Shown here piece by piece: positions 62,454-64,000 of a stretch of DNA of 64,000 nt. The translations under genes were made by a program, and so were the position numbers. Source of the stretch: Punica granatum (taxonomy: Eukaryota; Streptophyta; Magnoliopsida; Myrtales; Lythraceae); assembly GCF_007655135.1 (NCBI RefSeq), contig NC_045129.1, positions 5,704,001 to 5,768,000 on the forward strand. The letters run 5' to 3'. The notes under the pieces were generated by a model. It did no database searches, was not told the origin of the DNA, and worked only from the letters and a program-made list of their open reading frames with translations. Positions within the stretch are counted from its first letter, which is position 1, and each line of letters opens with the position of its first letter.

Positions 62454-62660
62454 GGGGGGTGGGTTGAACTCCGAATATGGAAAATTGCAATTAATTTATT
62501 ATGGGCCGGGCATGGGACACAAGGCCGAAGTGGGCCTGACCCATTCTATCTTTTGAAATAATGTGACACGACTCAAAATGAGTTGGACTCTATGAGCTTT
62601 ACGAGTTATCGAATTCTACCAATTCTGCTCGCAGTTCCACCCGCTTTACCATAAAACCCG

Positions 62661-62708
62661 TGCATTCTACTAGGATCCTACCCATGCATTCTACTAGGAT
62701 CCTACCCA
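62661..62708. repeat. 24-bp tandem duplication
   Basis: The unit tgcattctactaggatccta plus ccca occurs twice in a row without mismatch. Confidence 0.95.
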
Positions 62709-64000
62709 TATCCATAGGTTAGAAGATGCTTAAAGCCGACCTAGTGTACGGGTTAACTAGCGAAGACTGATGACAACCGTGTTATCGATCATATTAAAGT
62801 GTACATTTTTGCAGCATTAGTGCCTGATACCGTTAGTGTCCTTAAATCATTCACATTCTATTGCCAATCGTGAGAACTTTTCATTCACGCGAGCTATTGC
62901 CTAGTCTTTTTAATTATAATGAAGGAATCCATGGCATCATCTATATATCTACTATGTATTAATATATAGTCAGAGGAATCCTTCACTTTCAAGAATTGAC
63001 AGAGGAGGCCAGCAGCATGGACATGTGCCCCCCCACCTAAACATGTTCATAGTTTAATTAATTAATTCATTCATTCGCAAAAATTTCCAATTACTCTTTG
63101 AATTGCAAGTGAGCGGCAAGCTTATTAAGAAAAAGAATAGAGAAAATTGCAAGAACCGAATTTGAAATTTCCCAATTGTAATCAAGAATATATAGTTGAC
63201 ACTCTATTACTCCATATTTCTCTCTTTAAGATCTCTTATTATGTCTTCTTCTTTTTTTTTTCCCTCAAAAGTCCTAATAAAATTGATGAGGACCTATCCT
63301 GTCATCTATCGTGCTTTTAAAGTTAATTATGTTTCCATGCAATAAATGGAACCGTGCGCAGCAAGCATTATGTTTCCATGCAATGGTAATCCATGCGCTG
63401 TGCAAGTAAAGTTTCATTTAAGCAATCCATGGACAAGTTTGTCCTTTGTTAAAGGAGAAAATTTTAAACTAGCCTATTTCATAATAATATGATGAGGAAG
63501 AACTTTATATAATGAAAAATAATTATGGTAATCACTGAAAAGATTAACGTTAATTCACATATTTGTTACAAATGTCATATGACGAAATAAGATTACTGAA
63601 GAATTTCTCATATATTGACACTCATGTGAGTGCCTCCTTTCGAGTTGTGGATTCAATAATGTCCGTCATGAGATCCCTAGCTCCACGTTTAATTACTCCT
63701 CGACTATTTTGTCAAAAAAAAAAAAATGCCATTGCCCGCGTGAAATTTTCCTTTGTTTAGCTGTAAGAATTCATTGCTCTGCAGTGCTCTATCGTGTTTA
63801 GCTTAGTCTTTACGACGAAAAGTTTAAATACGAGTTGCACGACTCTATAGTCAAAGAGTAGCTGCTAACTAAAGCAACGACACTGAAAGGCACATGTACT
63901 ATCCTATAATCGAGCTATGGGGTGTTCGTCTGTTCGATCCTAAAGTGGTCATTAGATTAGATACATGTACAGGAAGGGCAACATCTGCGGGGATCAACTC

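Larger units (their letters stand above)
61835..64000. other. Intergenic region to window end
   Basis: No gene is recognised. Notable items are the G run (62413-62452), a 24-bp tandem duplication (62661-62708) and two copies of ttatgtttccatgcaa (63327, 63368). Confidence 0.55.

Overview
The window is nuclear DNA from a flowering plant. All host genes are split by GT-AG introns, intergenic DNA is AT-rich, and retrotransposons, MITE-like and SINE-like repeats fill introns and gene gaps. The protein set (NTR, HMGR, WDR55, IRE1, B2-type cyclin, EAR-motif C2H2 factor, dirigent protein) is typical of angiosperms, most likely a eudicot. I cannot name the species.

Layout. 2.3-4.7 kb (+): NADPH-thioredoxin reductase, 3 exons. 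5.7-11.9 kb (-): HMG-CoA reductase, 5 exons, tail-to-tail with NTR; its long introns hold a fold-back MITE, two SINE-like copies and a tandem duplication. 14.5-19.4 kb (+): a young Ty1/copia element with 166-bp LTRs but a broken polyprotein, sitting next to (probably inside) an old LINE RNase H fragment. 19.8-23.3 kb: AT-rich, no gene. 23.5-24.0 kb: PPR pseudogene. 25.2-28.6 kb (-): WDR55, 15 exons. 30.0-34.8 kb (-): IRE1 kinase/ribonuclease, 7 exons. 34.8-44.5 kb: repeat-rich stretch with a probable Helitron, a diaminopimelate decarboxylase exon fragment, a 225-bp-period duplication and a CACTA-like end built of palindromes. 44.6-47.4 kb (+): B2-type cyclin, 10 exons, with two MSA-type elements upstream. 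50.2-53.1 kb (-): decayed LINE. 54.0-54.8 kb (-): intronless C2H2/EAR repressor. 56.7-57.5 kb: possible second Helitron. 58.1-59.6 kb (-): secreted dirigent protein. 61.0-61.8 kb (-): 5'-truncated LINE with a clear target-site duplication. The remainder to 64 kb has no recognised gene and contains a 40-base G run.

The host genes do not form an operon or an obvious biosynthetic cluster. Two are endoplasmic-reticulum proteins (HMGR, IRE1), NTR serves thiol redox, and cyclin B2 and WDR55 belong to cell division and development. I found no convincing new biological system. The strongest leads are the cyclin MSA pair, the extra HMGR intron and the transposons nested in HMGR, the palindrome array next to a captured lysine-biosynthesis exon, and the recently inserted but defective copia copy. 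Exon boundaries were read by eye from splice signals and reading-frame continuity; every junction reported for the six multi-exon genes keeps the frame.
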